In this document: piece by piece, positions 46,501-57,910 of the stretch | Numbering within the stretch: the stretch's first letter is position 1 | Layout of the letters: every line of letters starts with the position of its first letter | NCBI RefSeq assembly: GCF_900104555.1 | Contig: NZ_FNJU01000002.1 | Location: 1 to 64,000, forward strand | Length of the DNA stretch: 64,000 nucleotides | Source: Litchfieldia salsa | GTDB taxonomy: Bacteria; Bacillota; Bacilli; Bacillales; Bacillaceae_L | Direction of reading: 5' to 3' | Program-made: the position numbers and the translations under genes | The notes under the pieces: generated by a model | The model's input: only the letters and a program-made list of their open reading frames with translations | What the model was told of the DNA's origin: nothing | The model's database searches: none

Positions 46501-47888
46501 TGCGGATTGGCAAATGCCTCAAAACGATCAATAATCTCACCATTTTTCATTTTTACAGCAGCAAGTTCGATAATTGAGTCATAAACTGCAGATAATCCTG
46601 TTGTTTCCACGTCAAAAACAACAAAAGTATCGTCAGCTAGAAGACGATTTTGTTCATTATAAGCGATTGGTACGCCATCATCGACTAAATTAGCTTCAAT
46701 CCCATATAAAATCTTAATACCATGTTTTTTACCAGCTGAATAAGCTTCAGGGAATGATTGAGCTACTGCATGATCAGTAAGAGCAATCGCTGGATGACCC
46801 CATTTTTTTGCTTGTTCTACTAATCTACTAACTGAAGTAACAGCGTCCATCTGACTCATCGGTGTATGCAGATGTAATTCAACACGTTTTTCATCTTCTT
46901 TGGCAAAGTCTAAGCGTTCTTTAGGCTTGATTTCATTAATATCATTTGCCATCATCACTAAATCTCTTACAAATGTATCGTTTTGAATTCCACCTCTAAC
47001 CTTTACCCACATTCCTTTTTTAACTAATTGGAGGAGATTGACATCTTCTTTATCTCTTGAAAACATTTTTACTAATAGTGAATCCGTATAGTCTGTAATT
47101 TTAAATGTCAATAATGTTCTACCACTTCTAAGTTCTTTCGTTTCAGCATCAAAAATATATCCTTGCAGGGCTACACGTTTTTCCTCATCATTAATGGATT
47201 TGATTTCTCTAAAGTCGTCATCATCCTTAATTGTATAACCAATGGTAAGTGGTCCGGTTTGGACATGTTCTGAATCTTTCTTAGATTCACTCATCATCAT
47301 TTCAACTGCTGCTTGCTTTCCTTTTTGCTGGTCCTCTTGTAGTTTTTGAGCTAAAAAACTCTCATATTCTTGTTGGTTCGTATCGACATTTGCTTCTACC
47401 TGTAAAGCGGGAAAGCCGAATTGCTGGTAGATATCAGTAAGTGTTTGTGCATACTTCTTCTTAAACGCCATTGCTTCTGTATCATTTCTAGTCGTAATAA
47501 CCAACTTAATTCCTTGCAAGCTTGGCTTTTGATTATTTAACAATGATAATAATAGTGGTGAGATGCCTTGCATTTCTTCTAAACAAAGTGACCAGTATCC
47601 TTGGACTAGTTCCTCTGTATATTCTTTGTCTATTGTATTTATCTTAAAAGAGACTGCTGCTATATGAGAAAATTTCTTTACTAATTGAGCAGAGAAAAGT
47701 TGAAATACATCTGACGGTAATATTTTGGGGAGTTGAAAAATAAAATGCCAGGATTTTTGCTCACGGTTAATTTGAAGCTTTTCAATCCCTGCTCCTTCAA
47801 AATACTTCACCATTGCATCTTCTGTTACTTCAATCTGCTGAAGTAAGATTTGTAATCTTTCTTTTTGCTCTATTAATAAATCACTCAT
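43575..47888 (-). CDS. polC: DNA polymerase III subunit alpha, PolC type
   Basis: Replicative polymerase of low-GC Gram-positive bacteria, 1437 residues, with built-in proofreading. Order: N-terminal domains (1-230), OB fold (about 240-330), PHP segment ([14 protein letters not shown] near 338), a DEDD exonuclease inserted in PHP ([11 protein letters not shown] near 423 to about 590), then the polymerase palm and fingers. A Zn site CPSCQ...CINCG is near 906-930, and YVCP begins the loop. GGGGGG precedes the ATG. A large hairpin lies just upstream. Confidence 0.97.
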   Translation of the reverse strand: MSDLLIEQKERLQILLQQIEVTEDAMVKYFEGAGIEKLQINREQKSWHFIFQLPKILPSDVFQLFSAQLVKKFSHIAAVSFKINTIDKEYTEELVQGYWSLCLEEMQGISPLLLSLLNNQKPSLQGIKLVITTRNDTEAMAFKKKYAQTLTDIYQQFGFPALQVEANVDTNQQEYESFLAQKLQEDQQKGKQAAVEMMMSESKKDSEHVQTGPLTIGYTIKDDDDFREIKSINDEEKRVALQGYIFDAETKELRSGRTLLTFKITDYTDSLLVKMFSRDKEDVNLLQLVKKGMWVKVRGGIQNDTFVRDLVMMANDINEIKPKERLDFAKEDEKRVELHLHTPMSQMDAVTSVSRLVEQAKKWGHPAIALTDHAVAQSFPEAYSAGKKHGIKILYGIEANLVDDGVPIAYNEQNRLLADDTFVVFDVETTGLSAVYDSIIELAAVKMKNGEIIDRFEAFANPHHPLSATTIELTGITDDMVRNAPEIGDVLKRFAEWAEDDILVAHNASFDMGFLNVGYKKIGKGKASNPVIDTLELARFLYPEFKNHRLNTLCKKFDINLTQHHRAIYDAEATGYLLAKLLKDALEQDIQFHDQLNDNMGAGNAYQRSRPSHVTLLAKNEVGLKNLFKLVSISHMNYFYRVPRLPRSVLQKHREGLLVGSACDKGEVFEGMMQKSPEEVEEVARFYDYLEVQPPANYQHLIELELVKNNTHLKEIISKIISLGEKLNLPVVATGNVHYLDPNDHMFRKILIGSQGGANPLNRHSLPQVHFRSTDEMLECFSFLDKGLAKKIVVTNTQEIANRIDEIKPIKDDLYTPKIEGADEEVRELSYTMARNIYGEELPEIVEQRLEKELKSIIGHGFAVIYLISHKLVKKSLDDGYLVGSRGSVGSSLVATMTEITEVNPLPPHYVCPSCQHSEFFNDGSVGSGFDLPDKDCINCGSAYKKDGHDIPFETFLGFKGDKVPDIDLNFSGEYQPRAHNYTKVLFGEDYVYRAGTIGTVAEKTAYGYVKGYANDHNLQMRNAEVDRLVSGCTGVKRTTGQHPGGIIVVPDYMDIYDFSPIQFPADDSSSEWKTTHFDFHSIHDNLLKLDILGHDDPTVIRMLQDLSGIDPKTIPTDDPEVMKIFSGTESLGVTPDQIMCKTGTLGIPEFGTRFVRQMLEDTKPTTFSELVQISGLSHGTDVWLGNAQELIHNRTCTLSEVIGCRDDIMVYLIYKGLDPSLAFKIMESVRKGKGLSDEFIEEMKKNDVPDWYINSCLKIKYMFPKAHAAAYVLMAVRIAYFKVHHALLYYAAYFSVRADDFDVDAMSRGSATIKSKVEEINAKGLDASTKEKNLLTVMELALEMCERGYSFQKVDLYRSDASQFIIDGNTLIPPFNAIPGLGTNAAINIMKAREHGEFLSKEDLQQRGKVSKTIIEFLENHGCLEALPDKNQLSLF

Positions 47889-47913
47889 ATTTTTCCCCCC
47901 TTTAACATGTTAA

Positions 47914-47951
47914 GGGCTAATTAAGGAGAGTTTTTCTCCTATAATTAGCCC
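47914..47951 (-). other. Long hairpin without T tract in front of polC
   Basis: The minus strand pairs GGGCTAATTA with TAATTAGCCC and, after one bulged T, AGGAGA with TCTCCT around an AAAAC loop: 16 pairs in all. It is followed by TTAACATG, not a T run, and lies about 15 bases before the polC ribosome binding site. Confidence 0.65.
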
Positions 47952-47990
47952 TCTTCATTCTTTTTTTAAAAAAGTCATTTTGTCTACTTT

Positions 47991-49697
47991 CTATTTTACT
48001 ACAAAAGTAGAAATTGTCTCGACAAGTTTTTCAAAATTGACTTCCAATGTTTCCCCTGTTTTCCTAATCTTTATTTCAACGATGTCTTCACTTGCTTTTT
48101 TCCCCACTGTAATTCTAACAGGTAATCCCATTAAATCAGAATCAGCAAACTTAACTCCTGGTCTTTCATCTCTATCGTCATATAATACACTAATGTTATT
48201 TTCTTGTAATAATGAATAGATACGATCAGCTAACAACCTCTGATCCTCTTTCTTTGCATTGATTGGAATCACATGTGCTTCATATGGCGAAAGATTCGTT
48301 GGCCATATCAAGCCGTTCTCATCATTAAATTGTTCAGCAACAGCCGCAAGTGTGCGTGAGACACCAATCCCATAGCATCCCATAATCATTGGTTGTGATC
48401 GCCCGTTTTCATCTAAAAAAGTTGCATTCATAGCTTCACTATAACGTGTACCTAATTTGAAAACATGTCCAACTTCAATTCCTTTTGCGAACACAATTTT
48501 TCCTATCCCATCTGGAGAAGGATCTCCCTCTTGGATAAATCGTAAATCTAAAAATTGTTCAACTGAGAAATCTCTTCCTGGATTAACTCCAGTAAAATGA
48601 AAATCTTCTTCATTCGCTCCACAAACACCATTAATTATAGATGAAACTGCTTGGTCAGCTATTACTTCAACCTCTTCACTCTTTGTAGCTACAGGACCGA
48701 TTGAACCGATTGAACACCCAAGAACCAGCTTAGTTTCTTCAGGTGATGCTAGCTCAACTGAGCCTGCATCATAATAATTCTTAAGTTTCACATCATTCAC
48801 TTCATGGTCACCACGTACAACAACCAGTACATACTTTTCATCTACTTTAAATAAAAGTGATTTTAAACATTTTGTTTCGTCTACATTCAAATATTCAGAA
48901 ACCTCTTGAATTGACTTTTTCCCGACTGTTTCAACCTTTTCAAGCGATACTAGATCCTCTTCACTTTTATGATAAGTTGCTACCACTGGGGCCATTTCAA
49001 TATTCGCTGCATAATTTGACTCGTCTGAATAGGCGATTGTGTCTTCCCCAACATCTGATAACACCATAAACTCATGTGTATCTTTTCCACCCATAGCTCC
49101 AGAGTCAGCAATAACAGCCCTGAAATTCAGTCCACAACGAGAAAAAATATTGGAGTACGCCTGAAACATTTTTTCATATACTTCATCCAAACTTTCTTGA
49201 GAAGCATGGAAAGAATAAGCATCTTTCATTATGAACTCTCTTCCACGTAACAGTCCGAACCTTGGACGTTTCTCATCTCTAAATTTGTTTTGGATTTGAT
49301 ACAATGAAAGTGGTAACCTTTTATAAGATTTTACTTCATCCCTTACAAGGCTGGTAATCACTTCTTCATGGGTAGCACCTAGTGCAAATTTACGGTCATG
49401 ACGGTCATTTAGACGCATCAATTCTGAACCATACGTGTACCACCTGCCAGACTCTTGCCAAAGTTCAGCTTGCTGAAGAGCAGGCATTAGTAATTCAACT
49501 GCTCCTGCTCTTTCCATTTCTTCACGGACAATAGTTTCTATCTTTTGTAACACCTTTTTAGCTAATGGTAGGTAACTATATACCCCACTTGCATTTTGGC
49601 GTATAAAACCAGCCCTAAGTAAAAGTTGATGACTTTTTATGTCAGCATCTGAAGGTGTTTCTCTAAGTGTTGGTATTAGCATCATACTTTGTTTCAT
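47991..49697 (-). CDS. proS: Prolyl-tRNA synthetase
   Basis: Class II synthetase, 568 residues, bacterial type with the editing insertion domain (about 225-405, containing [30 protein letters not shown]). Motif 2 ([21 protein letters not shown] near 139) and motif 3 ([13 protein letters not shown] near 440) are intact. AGAGGTG precedes the ATG. The gap to rseP is too small for a T box. Confidence 0.97.
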   Translation of the reverse strand: MKQSMMLIPTLRETPSDADIKSHQLLLRAGFIRQNASGVYSYLPLAKKVLQKIETIVREEMERAGAVELLMPALQQAELWQESGRWYTYGSELMRLNDRHDRKFALGATHEEVITSLVRDEVKSYKRLPLSLYQIQNKFRDEKRPRFGLLRGREFIMKDAYSFHASQESLDEVYEKMFQAYSNIFSRCGLNFRAVIADSGAMGGKDTHEFMVLSDVGEDTIAYSDESNYAANIEMAPVVATYHKSEEDLVSLEKVETVGKKSIQEVSEYLNVDETKCLKSLLFKVDEKYVLVVVRGDHEVNDVKLKNYYDAGSVELASPEETKLVLGCSIGSIGPVATKSEEVEVIADQAVSSIINGVCGANEEDFHFTGVNPGRDFSVEQFLDLRFIQEGDPSPDGIGKIVFAKGIEVGHVFKLGTRYSEAMNATFLDENGRSQPMIMGCYGIGVSRTLAAVAEQFNDENGLIWPTNLSPYEAHVIPINAKKEDQRLLADRIYSLLQENNISVLYDDRDERPGVKFADSDLMGLPVRITVGKKASEDIVEIKIRKTGETLEVNFEKLVETISTFVVK

Positions 49698-49782
49698 CTA
49701 AACGCACCTCTTATAATATATGTTTACCAATTTCAAAACCGCTTTGTTCATTCTATATTCTAGACTGGAATATTGATTGATT

Positions 49783-51042
49783 TTACAGGAAAAACTTTTG
49801 AATATCATTCCAAGTGACTACAAGCATTAATAACATTAATAATGCAAAGCCAACAAAATGAACCATTCCCTCTTTATGACGATCTATAGGTTTTCCTCTC
49901 ACTGCTTCTAATGCAAAGAACATAAGTCGTCCACCATCAAGTGCCGGAATCGGTAATAGGTTCACAATTCCAAGATTAATACTTAAAATAGCTGCCCACT
50001 TCATCAAATAATAGATACCTGATTGAGCGACCGTATCAGTTGATACATAAATCCCTACAGGTCCAGAGAGCATATCAATCGAGAATTGACCTGTTATTAG
50101 TTTCCCAAGCCCAAACAAAATTTCTTTTGTCCATAGATATGTTTCGGTGAAACCACTTTTGACTGAAGCAACAACAGATTTTTCTACTGGACCGTACACA
50201 CCAATAATACCAATTGTTTCATCACCTAGCTGCTGTGTTTTAGGAGTAACAGCAACATCCAGCACTTCTGTTTCACGTTTTACTGTAAAGTCTAATTCAG
50301 TTTCTGGGTTTTCACGAATAATTGTGACAATATCCTGCCAGGTATTTACACCTTGACCCTCGATTTCTTGTACAATATCACCTTCCTTTAACCCTGATTC
50401 AATTGCTGCACCGTCTTCAGTTAGTTTGCCTAACTTAGGTTCATTAACAGGTGTTCCCTGTAGAAGACCAATTACTATGAAAACAAAAAATGCCAAGACG
50501 AAATTCATAAATGGCCCAGCTGCAATTGCTAAAGTCCGTTGGCTTAAAGTTTTTGAAGCAAATTGACGATTATAAGGTGCAATTTGTGTTTCTTGTTGAT
50601 CAACAACAAAGTATGCTTCATCGCTTATTTTAAAGTGCTGAAGAACTTCCTCATTACCTGCCTCATATCCCGACAAGTACATTTCGTGTTCTAAATCAGC
50701 ACTTTCAACTTCAATAATTCTTGCATCGGGATATTTATCTTTATTGTTTATGATAATTTTATTAGCATTACCCCGTGAATCAAATAATAGGCCCACATTA
50801 TAACCTGGTTTTACATCAATCATTTCTGGATCTTCTCCAGCCATTCTTACAAATCCACCAAGAGGTAATAAGCGAATGGTGTAAACTGTCTCTTGCCGTT
50901 TAAAAGAGAATACTTTTGGTCCAAAGCCAATGGCAAATTCTCTGCAAAGAATACCTGCTCTTTTAGCTAATATTAAATGTCCTAATTCGTGAAAAAAAAC
51001 AAGCGCTCCAAAAATAACGATAAAGGCTATAACAGTTTCCAC
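49783..51042 (-). CDS. rseP: Site-2 intramembrane protease RasP/RseP
   Basis: Zinc protease that cleaves anti-sigma factors and signal peptides in the membrane, 419 residues. HELGH near 17-21 in the first membrane segment, a PDZ domain (about 195-275, GLKEGDIVQEIEGQGVNTWQDI) and NLLPIPALDGGR near 360 supply the active-site residues. The frame extends to a GTG at 51054, but AAAGGTGG is 8 bases before the GTG at 51042, so that codon is preferred; B. subtilis RasP is about the same length. Confidence 0.95.
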   Translation of the reverse strand: METVIAFIVIFGALVFFHELGHLILAKRAGILCREFAIGFGPKVFSFKRQETVYTIRLLPLGGFVRMAGEDPEMIDVKPGYNVGLLFDSRGNANKIIINNKDKYPDARIIEVESADLEHEMYLSGYEAGNEEVLQHFKISDEAYFVVDQQETQIAPYNRQFASKTLSQRTLAIAAGPFMNFVLAFFVFIVIGLLQGTPVNEPKLGKLTEDGAAIESGLKEGDIVQEIEGQGVNTWQDIVTIIRENPETELDFTVKRETEVLDVAVTPKTQQLGDETIGIIGVYGPVEKSVVASVKSGFTETYLWTKEILFGLGKLITGQFSIDMLSGPVGIYVSTDTVAQSGIYYLMKWAAILSINLGIVNLLPIPALDGGRLMFFALEAVRGKPIDRHKEGMVHFVGFALLMLLMLVVTWNDIQKFFL

Positions 51043-51096
51043 ATGTCTAACCACCTTTGATTTTTATTTAGACTATTTTGATAAAAAAAGTAACTA

Positions 51097-52263
51097 TTAC
51101 AATTTAGTCAAATATTCTTTCACTAAATTAGTCACATAAATTCTTGTCTCTTGATCAACCTGTTCAATTGTTTCAAGATTAGGCTGCATGATAGCTGTGT
51201 GATATTCCAATGCTTCTTCTACCAATTCGTCAATGCGCAAAAATGAAATTGAACCATTTAAGAATGAGGCTACAGCGACTTCATTTGCTGCATTTAATAC
51301 AGTCGGCATTGTACCACCGATTTTACCAGCAGTGAATGCTAAATCTAAACTCCGATAACGCTTAAAGTCGACCTGATTAAAATGAAGCAAACCAATCTCA
51401 GCTAAATTCAATTTTGCTGACTGCTGTCTTTTAAAACGGTCTGGGTAAGTTAATGCATATTGAATTGGCACTCTCATATCTGGTGTGCCTAATTGTGCAA
51501 TTACACTACTATCATGAAACTCTACTAGAGAATGAATAATGCTTTCTTTATGTAATAGAACATCTATCTTATCATATGGGACATTAAATAACCAGTGAGC
51601 TTCAATGACCTCAAGGCCTTTATTCATCATTGTTGCAGAATCGATTGTTATTTTAGCTCCCATACTCCAGTTCGGGTGGTTTAACGCTTGTTTAACGGTT
51701 ACACCTTTTAATTCATCTCTCGTTTTGTCCCTAAAACTGCCGCCTGAAGCTGTTAAGATAATTTTTTCAACATTTTTGGCTTTTTCACCTTGTAAGCATT
51801 GGAAAATAGCTGAGTGCTCACTATCTACTGGTAATATGTCAACATTATGTTCGTCAACAGCTTCCATTACAAGATGTCCTGCAGTAACAAGCGTTTCCTT
51901 ATTTGCCAAGGCAATTGTTTTTTTGGCTTCTATTGCTTTTAAGGTCGGTTTTAAGCCAACACTACCTACAACGGCATTCAATAAAACAGAACTATCTTGA
52001 TGAATCGCAACTTCAATTAAACCTTCTTCCCCATGTACAAAACGAATGTCTCCCGTATATTCTGCCTTAAGCCTCTCGCAAGCCTCTTTCGTTTTGACGG
52101 AAACTACTTTTGGGTGGAATTGGGAGATGATTTCACGAGTTTTTTCTAAATTATCACCAACTGACATTGCAACTAATTCTAGTTCAGTTGAATGGTCTCT
52201 TATAACATCTAATGTTTGCTGACCAATTGAGCCGGTTGCTCCTAATAAACTTACTTTTTTCAC
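51097..52263 (-). CDS. dxr: 1-deoxy-D-xylulose-5-phosphate reductoisomerase
   Basis: Second step of the MEP isoprenoid pathway, 388 residues, with [15 protein letters not shown] near 5-19, [10 protein letters not shown] near 148, [10 protein letters not shown] near 172 and the [10 protein letters not shown] motif. The frame opens at an ATG overlapping the cdsA end (52290) without a ribosome binding site; GGGAG lies 7 bases before the GTG at 52263, which gives the usual start. Its product feeds UppS two genes upstream in the operon. Confidence 0.94.
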   Translation of the reverse strand: MKKVSLLGATGSIGQQTLDVIRDHSTELELVAMSVGDNLEKTREIISQFHPKVVSVKTKEACERLKAEYTGDIRFVHGEEGLIEVAIHQDSSVLLNAVVGSVGLKPTLKAIEAKKTIALANKETLVTAGHLVMEAVDEHNVDILPVDSEHSAIFQCLQGEKAKNVEKIILTASGGSFRDKTRDELKGVTVKQALNHPNWSMGAKITIDSATMMNKGLEVIEAHWLFNVPYDKIDVLLHKESIIHSLVEFHDSSVIAQLGTPDMRVPIQYALTYPDRFKRQQSAKLNLAEIGLLHFNQVDFKRYRSLDLAFTAGKIGGTMPTVLNAANEVAVASFLNGSISFLRIDELVEEALEYHTAIMQPNLETIEQVDQETRIYVTNLVKEYLTKL

Positions 52264-52293
52264 AGACTCACTCCCTGATGCTTGACTCATTTT

Positions 52294-53091
52294 TTAGGAT
52301 AAAATTAACAGTAGATAATAAAGGATTGGTAAAGCAAATAACCAACTATCAACCCGGTCTAAGATACCACCATGTCCTGGCAGCAACTTACCTGAATCTT
52401 TTACATCATAATGTCGTTTTAATGCAGACTCTACCAAATCTCCTAATTGCCCAAAGACTGATAAGAAGATTGTTACAATTACCAATTCCACAAACGTTAA
52501 TTCTAGAGTAACAAATGTAGTATAAATAAGTGCAACAATAATAGCGACAAAGATCCCACCTAATGATCCCTCAATCGTTTTGTTCGGACTAATATCAGGC
52601 CATAACTTTCGTTTACCAATCGCTCGTCCAATAAAATAGGCACCAGAATCAGTTGCCCATACAACAATGAGAGCAAAGAATATGTAGTTTAACCCTAAAT
52701 CCAATCTCGTTTCAATAAGGTAGTAGAACCCCAGACCGATATAGATCGTTGTCAAACTTACAAAACCAACATCATCAAATGTAAATTTATTCTTTGTAAC
52801 TACTGTATATGATAAAAACAGTAAAACTGCTAGTAAAGCTAACTCAATTTTTGTTAACCCCATATCAGTTATTACATAAGAGTATTCCTTTGGTAACAGA
52901 AATATCCATAGCAATAATGTCGATAAAACCCCTGGAAATGAAAATATTGGTATGTTCTTCATTCTAAGCAATTCAAAAATTGCAATGGTTGCCATTAGAA
53001 AGGTTAGGACAGTAAACGCTAACCCTCCTATATATACAATTGGAAGAAAAACTGCCGCAGCTGCAATTCCAGTTATTATTCGTTGTTTCAT
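52294..53091 (-). CDS. cdsA: Phosphatidate cytidylyltransferase
   Basis: Makes CDP-diacylglycerol from phosphatidic acid and CTP; the product is the substrate of PgsA, also encoded in this window. The 265-residue membrane protein has about eight segments and the signature SALKRHYDVKDSGKLLPGHGGILDRVDS near 221-248. AAAGGTGA precedes the ATG. It lies 17 bases after uppS. Confidence 0.96.
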   Translation of the reverse strand: MKQRIITGIAAAAVFLPIVYIGGLAFTVLTFLMATIAIFELLRMKNIPIFSFPGVLSTLLLWIFLLPKEYSYVITDMGLTKIELALLAVLLFLSYTVVTKNKFTFDDVGFVSLTTIYIGLGFYYLIETRLDLGLNYIFFALIVVWATDSGAYFIGRAIGKRKLWPDISPNKTIEGSLGGIFVAIIVALIYTTFVTLELTFVELVIVTIFLSVFGQLGDLVESALKRHYDVKDSGKLLPGHGGILDRVDSWLFALPILYYLLLILS

Positions 53092-53108
53092 TTCAAAATC
53101 ATCACCTT

Positions 53109-53870
53109 TTATATTCCTCCGAATCGACGTCCTCTTTTTTGATAGGCAGTAATTGCTTCAATTAAATGGGCTTCACTGAAATCCGGCCATAAAACATCCG
53201 AGAACCAAAATTCTGTATAAGCTAACTGCCATAACATGAAATTACTAAGTCTCATTTCTCCGCTTGTTCGAATCAGTAAATCCGGATCTTTTAAACCGCT
53301 GCTCATTAAGTAAGTAGAAAACAACTCTTCACTTACATTGCTATCTATTTCGTTATTTTTGTAATCAATCATCATTTCTTCAATAGCACTTAGTATTTCT
53401 GATCGACTTCCATAATTGAGTGCGAAGTTTAAGATCATTCCAGTATTTCCCTTTGTTTCTTCTACGGCCTTTTCTACGGCATTTAAAGTATGTGAGGGTA
53501 ATTGAGTTTTATCTCCCATAATCCTCACCTGAATGTTTTCTTCAATCAGTTCTGGTAGGAATGTACTAAGAAATTCCTCAGGTAACCTCATTAAATAGTT
53601 AACTTCATCCTTTGGTCTTTTCCAATTCTCTGTTGAAAATGCATAAACAGTTAGAATGCCTACTCCGAGATTACTCGCAAGTTTTGTAACTTTTTTTACA
53701 ACCTTCATTCCTTCATGATGACCCGCTGACCTTGGGAGTGCACGTTTTTTTGCCCACCTACCATTCCCATCCATGATAATAGCGATATGCTCTGGTATCG
53801 GGCCTTCTGAACTCACATCTTTATTTATGGAATTCGACTTATTCATCCAGTCTTTTACTATTTTTAACAT
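53109..53870 (-). CDS. uppS: Undecaprenyl diphosphate synthase
   Basis: cis-Prenyltransferase making the undecaprenyl carrier for wall synthesis, 253 residues. IAIIMDGNGRWAKKR has the catalytic Asp34; AFSTENWKRP and DLLIRTSGEMRLSNFMLWQ carry the substrate-binding residues. GGAGGA precedes the ATG. The frr terminator lies about 90 bases upstream, so an own promoter is expected; no strong one was found. Confidence 0.96.
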   Translation of the reverse strand: MLKIVKDWMNKSNSINKDVSSEGPIPEHIAIIMDGNGRWAKKRALPRSAGHHEGMKVVKKVTKLASNLGVGILTVYAFSTENWKRPKDEVNYLMRLPEEFLSTFLPELIEENIQVRIMGDKTQLPSHTLNAVEKAVEETKGNTGMILNFALNYGSRSEILSAIEEMMIDYKNNEIDSNVSEELFSTYLMSSGLKDPDLLIRTSGEMRLSNFMLWQLAYTEFWFSDVLWPDFSEAHLIEAITAYQKRGRRFGGI

Positions 53871-53957
53871 AAAACTAGTCCTCCATCACACTAAAATCAA
53901 CTAACTAGTAATGTTTGATTTTATTTAGTCCCCACAATCAGCTAGTAGACAGTATTA

Positions 53958-53993
53958 ACAAAAAAACCCCCTGTAAACATTAGAGGGTCTTTT
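53958..53993 (-). terminator. Rho-independent terminator after frr
   Basis: Ten-pair stem AAGACCCTCT/AGGGGGTTTT (two G-U) followed by a T run on the minus strand. Confidence 0.85.
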
Positions 53994-54018
53994 ACAATAT
54001 ATTGTACAGTGAAATGGA

Positions 54019-54576
54019 TTAGACTTCCATGATTTCTTTTTCTTTTTCTTTTGCCACTTGGTCAACCTTAGTGATCGAGTCATCCGTAAGTTTTTGAACA
54101 TCTTCTGAGAATCCTCGTAATTCATCCTCGGTAATCTCACCATTTTTCTCCAATTTTTTCAAATCGTCGTTTCCGTCTCTACGGATATTTCTAACTGCAA
54201 CTTTTGCTTCTTCAGCATATTTCTTCACTACTTTTACTAGCTCTTTTCGTCTTTCTTCAGTTAAAGCAGGGATAGCAATTCTAATAATTGATCCGTCATT
54301 TGAAGGGTTTAGACCTAAATCCGACTTTAAAATTGCTTTTTCAATATCACCAAGAGCTGTTTTATCATAAGGTTGAATAACTAGCATACGTGCCTCAGGA
54401 ACATTAATAGAAGCTAGTTGGTTAACTGGTGTAGGTGCACCATAATAGTCCACCGTAATTTTATCTAATAGTGAAGGAGTGGCTCTTCCTGCACGAACAC
54501 TTGCAAGTTCACGCGAAAATGCTTGAATTGCTTTATCCATTTTTTCTTTCACTTGGTTTAATGTAGCCTTTGCCAT
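54019..54576 (-). CDS. frr: Ribosome recycling factor
   Basis: Splits post-termination ribosomes with EF-G. 185 residues, standard length, with the long helices of domain I and [30 protein letters not shown] near 26-55. AGGGGG precedes the ATG, and the gene begins 3 bases after pyrH ends. Confidence 0.97.
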   Translation of the reverse strand: MAKATLNQVKEKMDKAIQAFSRELASVRAGRATPSLLDKITVDYYGAPTPVNQLASINVPEARMLVIQPYDKTALGDIEKAILKSDLGLNPSNDGSIIRIAIPALTEERRKELVKVVKKYAEEAKVAVRNIRRDGNDDLKKLEKNGEITEDELRGFSEDVQKLTDDSITKVDQVAKEKEKEIMEV

Positions 54577-54579
54577 TGT

Positions 54580-55302
54580 TTATTTCCCCCTAACGATTGT
54601 TCCGATATTTTCACCGACAACTGCTCTCTTAATATTCCCCTTTTCCATAATTGAAAAGACAATTAAAGGAATATCATTGTCCATACATAATGATGAAGCA
54701 GTGGAATCCATAACTGCTAAACCTTCTTTGAGGACATCTAGGTAAGATAATGTCTCATACTTCACTGCAGTGGAATCTTTTGATGGATCTGCAGTATAGA
54801 CTCCATCAACATTGTTTTTCGCCATGAGAATGACATCTGCTTCGATTTCTGCTGCTCTTAATGCTGCAGTTGTATCTGTTGAGAAGTATGGGTTACCTGT
54901 GCCAGCTGCAAAAATCACAACTCTCTTCTTCTCTAGATGACGTATAGCTTTTCTTCTTATGTAAGGTTCTGCAACTTGACGCATTTCAATCGATGACTGT
55001 ACTCGGGTTTGAATCCCTAAATTTTCAAGACTATCTTGAAGTGCTAATGAGTTCATAACTGTTGCGAGCATTCCCATGTAATCAGCGTTCGCACGATCCA
55101 TGCCCATTTCGCTTCCAATTTTCCCGCGCCAAATATTTCCGCCACCAACAACTACTGCAACTTCAACATCTAGTTCCGCTATTTCTTTTACTTGCTCAGC
55201 AACAGATTGTATGACTGCCGGATTAATCCCAAAGCCAGCTTCACCAGCTAATGCTTCTCCACTAAGTTTCAGAACTACACGTTTATATTTAGCGTTACTC
55301 AT
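54580..55302 (-). CDS. pyrH: UMP kinase
   Basis: Phosphorylates UMP to UDP; 240 residues of the amino-acid-kinase fold, with [11 protein letters not shown] near 12-22 and VGGGNIWRG near 51-59. The frame's first ATG (55314) overlaps the ribosome binding site; GGAGG is 5 bases before the ATG at 55302, which gives the usual 240-residue length. Confidence 0.95.
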   Translation of the reverse strand: MSNAKYKRVVLKLSGEALAGEAGFGINPAVIQSVAEQVKEIAELDVEVAVVVGGGNIWRGKIGSEMGMDRANADYMGMLATVMNSLALQDSLENLGIQTRVQSSIEMRQVAEPYIRRKAIRHLEKKRVVIFAAGTGNPYFSTDTTAALRAAEIEADVILMAKNNVDGVYTADPSKDSTAVKYETLSYLDVLKEGLAVMDSTASSLCMDNDIPLIVFSIMEKGNIKRAVVGENIGTIVRGK

Positions 55303-55319
55303 AATTACCTCCATATTTT

Positions 55320-55354
55320 AAAGATAGGGAACACTGCATGTGTTCCCTATCTTT
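55320..55354 (-). terminator. Strong hairpin between tsf and pyrH with weak T tract
   Basis: Perfect 14-bp stem AAAGATAGGGAACA/TGTTCCCTATCTTT with a 7-base loop. The tail on the minus strand is AAAATATGG, on the plus strand GTTTCAAAT. Efficient termination is doubtful; it may protect the rpsB-tsf mRNA 3' end. Confidence 0.6.
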
Positions 55355-55399
55355 GTTTCAAATAGATTTACATATATCTTAGCACAGCACAACTGCTTT

Positions 55400-56281
55400 T
55401 TATTTCTTAACTTGATTCATTACTTCTTCAGCGAAATTGTCTTGACGCTTCTCGATACCTTCCCCTACTCCGTAACGAACGAAACTAGAAACAGTAGCAC
55501 CTTTAGATTCTACAAATTGGCGAACTTTTAAATCTGGATTTTTAACAAATGTTTGATCTAATAAACAAATGTCTTCGAAATATTTGCTGATTCTTCCTTC
55601 AACCATTTTTGCAACAATCTTTTCTGGCTTACCTTCATTTAATGCTTGTTGAGTTAACACTTCACGCTCACGCTCAGTTTCTTCTTGTGAAACTTGGTCA
55701 CGGCTAATATATTTAGGATTTACTGCAGCAATATGCATTGCAACATCTTTTGCAGTTGCTTCATCAGTTGTACCTTCTAATACAGTTAGTACACCAATAC
55801 GTCCGCCCATGTGAAGATATGCTCCGAAAGCAGCATTATCACCTTTTGATGAAACAACAAAACGACGTAGTGTAAGCTTCTCACCAATTTTAGCAATTGC
55901 AGAGTTGATGTATTCAGAAACAGTTGACCCGTTATCCATTTTTTGCTCTAATGCTTCTTCAACTGAAGCAGGTTTGTGTTGTAGCAAGAACGTTGCAAGG
56001 TCTTTAACTAGTACTTGGAAACCTTCATTCTTTGCAACAAAGTCAGTTTCAGAGTTAACTTCAAGTAATACTGCATTATTACCTTCAACTTGAATAAATG
56101 TAGTTCCTTCTGCAGCAATACGGTCTGACTTTTTCGCAGCTTTAGCAATTCCTTTTTCACGAAGATAGTCAATTGCTTTTTCCATATCCCCATCAGTTTC
56201 AGTTAGTGCTTTTTTACAATCCATCATTCCCGCACCAGTTTTTTCACGTAGTTCTTTTACCATTTGGGCAGTTACAGCCAT
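55400..56281 (-). CDS. tsf: Elongation factor Ts
   Basis: Nucleotide exchange factor for EF-Tu, 293 residues starting [26 protein letters not shown], with [11 protein letters not shown] near 80. The frame is open 19 codons further upstream, but AAGGAGG fixes the ATG at 56281. It follows rpsB after a strong terminator, so expression probably relies on readthrough. Confidence 0.97.
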   Translation of the reverse strand: MAVTAQMVKELREKTGAGMMDCKKALTETDGDMEKAIDYLREKGIAKAAKKSDRIAAEGTTFIQVEGNNAVLLEVNSETDFVAKNEGFQVLVKDLATFLLQHKPASVEEALEQKMDNGSTVSEYINSAIAKIGEKLTLRRFVVSSKGDNAAFGAYLHMGGRIGVLTVLEGTTDEATAKDVAMHIAAVNPKYISRDQVSQEETEREREVLTQQALNEGKPEKIVAKMVEGRISKYFEDICLLDQTFVKNPDLKVRQFVESKGATVSSFVRYGVGEGIEKRQDNFAEEVMNQVKK

Positions 56282-56399
56282 TGTTATTTCCTCCTTAAGA
56301 ATCTTATTATGTACTATTAGACAAGTCATATCATTCAAATCATGTATTGCTAGTATGACAATGTAGGTTAGAAATTATTGAACTTTCGTCCTTACTCTT

Positions 56400-56440
56400 T
56401 AAAAAAAGGTGATAAAAGGCATATCCCTCTTATCACCTTT
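56400..56440 (-). terminator. Rho-independent terminator or attenuator after rpsB
   Basis: Perfect 11-bp stem AAAGGTGATAA/TTATCACCTTT with a 14-base loop, then TTTTA on the minus strand, between rpsB and tsf. Confidence 0.85.
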
Positions 56441-56446
56441 CGCTCA

Positions 56447-57223
<777 letters not shown>

Positions 57224-57259
57224 TCAAATCAATAAGCGTGTGTATTAACACCAGAAAAT

Positions 57260-57288
57260 AATATAACACACCTGAATATGACAATCAA
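57260..57288 (-). promoter_or_regulatory. Sigma-A promoter of rpsB
   Basis: TTGATT (57283-57288), 17-bp spacer and TATATT (57260-57265) on the minus strand. The leader of about 108 bases includes the small hairpin CTATC-TTT-GATAG. Confidence 0.65.
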
Positions 57289-57300
57289 GAAAAATATTAT

Positions 57301-57891
57301 CTATTTTTGACGAAATTTTAATAAAAGCTCGATTTCAGTCTTGCCTCTATTGAGTGTTTTAGCGATTTCCTCGATCGTTGCCCCTTCACTTTCCATCGAA
57401 ATAATCTTATCCAATAATAATTTTTCGGAGGTTATAGGAGCAGTTGATTTTACCTTCTCCTTATCCTTCACCTCTATTTTAGGTGGCTCTATGTCAGTGT
57501 ACTCAGGTAATAAATCCTTCAGATCGGCCTCTGAAATCGTTTGTTCGATCATTGAGAAAGGTAGATGTTTTGGACTAGACATTTGATCTTCCTCTTTTAC
57601 TGTATGTATGACACTTTCTTTCTGAACGCTTTGGTTATTACTCACCGATTGTTCTTGTTTTTTCTCCAATTGCTCTTCTACCATTGAAGAATTAGCATGT
57701 TTAAAAAAATGTTCATTTTCTTCTTTAATTTGCATGATATAACCGGAGAATGTTTCTTCAATCTGATGCAAGATATCTTTTTGGGTGTGTTCTAACTCTT
57801 TTAATTGATTTAATTTCTGTGACATGATTATAAGGCAAAAAAAGAGAACACCTATTAAAGAAAAACTTAATAAAAATAGAAAGGTTATCAT
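57301..57891 (-). CDS. swrB: Swarming motility protein SwrB-like
   Basis: A 196-residue membrane protein with one N-terminal segment (about 3-23), a charged coiled-coil and variable middle, and a conserved C-terminal motif (IISMESEGATIEEIAKTLNRGKTEIELLLKF, about 165-194) that resembles a DUF6115 helix-turn-helix. B. subtilis SwrB helps switch on the flagellar secretion apparatus. It is the last gene of the fla/che cluster, and no terminator is visible before rpsB. Confidence 0.82.
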   Translation of the reverse strand: MITFLFLLSFSLIGVLFFCLIIMSQKLNQLKELEHTQKDILHQIEETFSGYIMQIKEENEHFFKHANSSMVEEQLEKKQEQSVSNNQSVQKESVIHTVKEEDQMSSPKHLPFSMIEQTISEADLKDLLPEYTDIEPPKIEVKDKEKVKSTAPITSEKLLLDKIISMESEGATIEEIAKTLNRGKTEIELLLKFRQK

Positions 57892-57910
57892 AGTATACCT
57901 CTTTTATAAT

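Noticed and set aside
49698-49782. T-box riboswitch before proS
   Set aside because: The gap is only 85 bases, has no T-box core (TGGNACCGCG) and no terminator pair.
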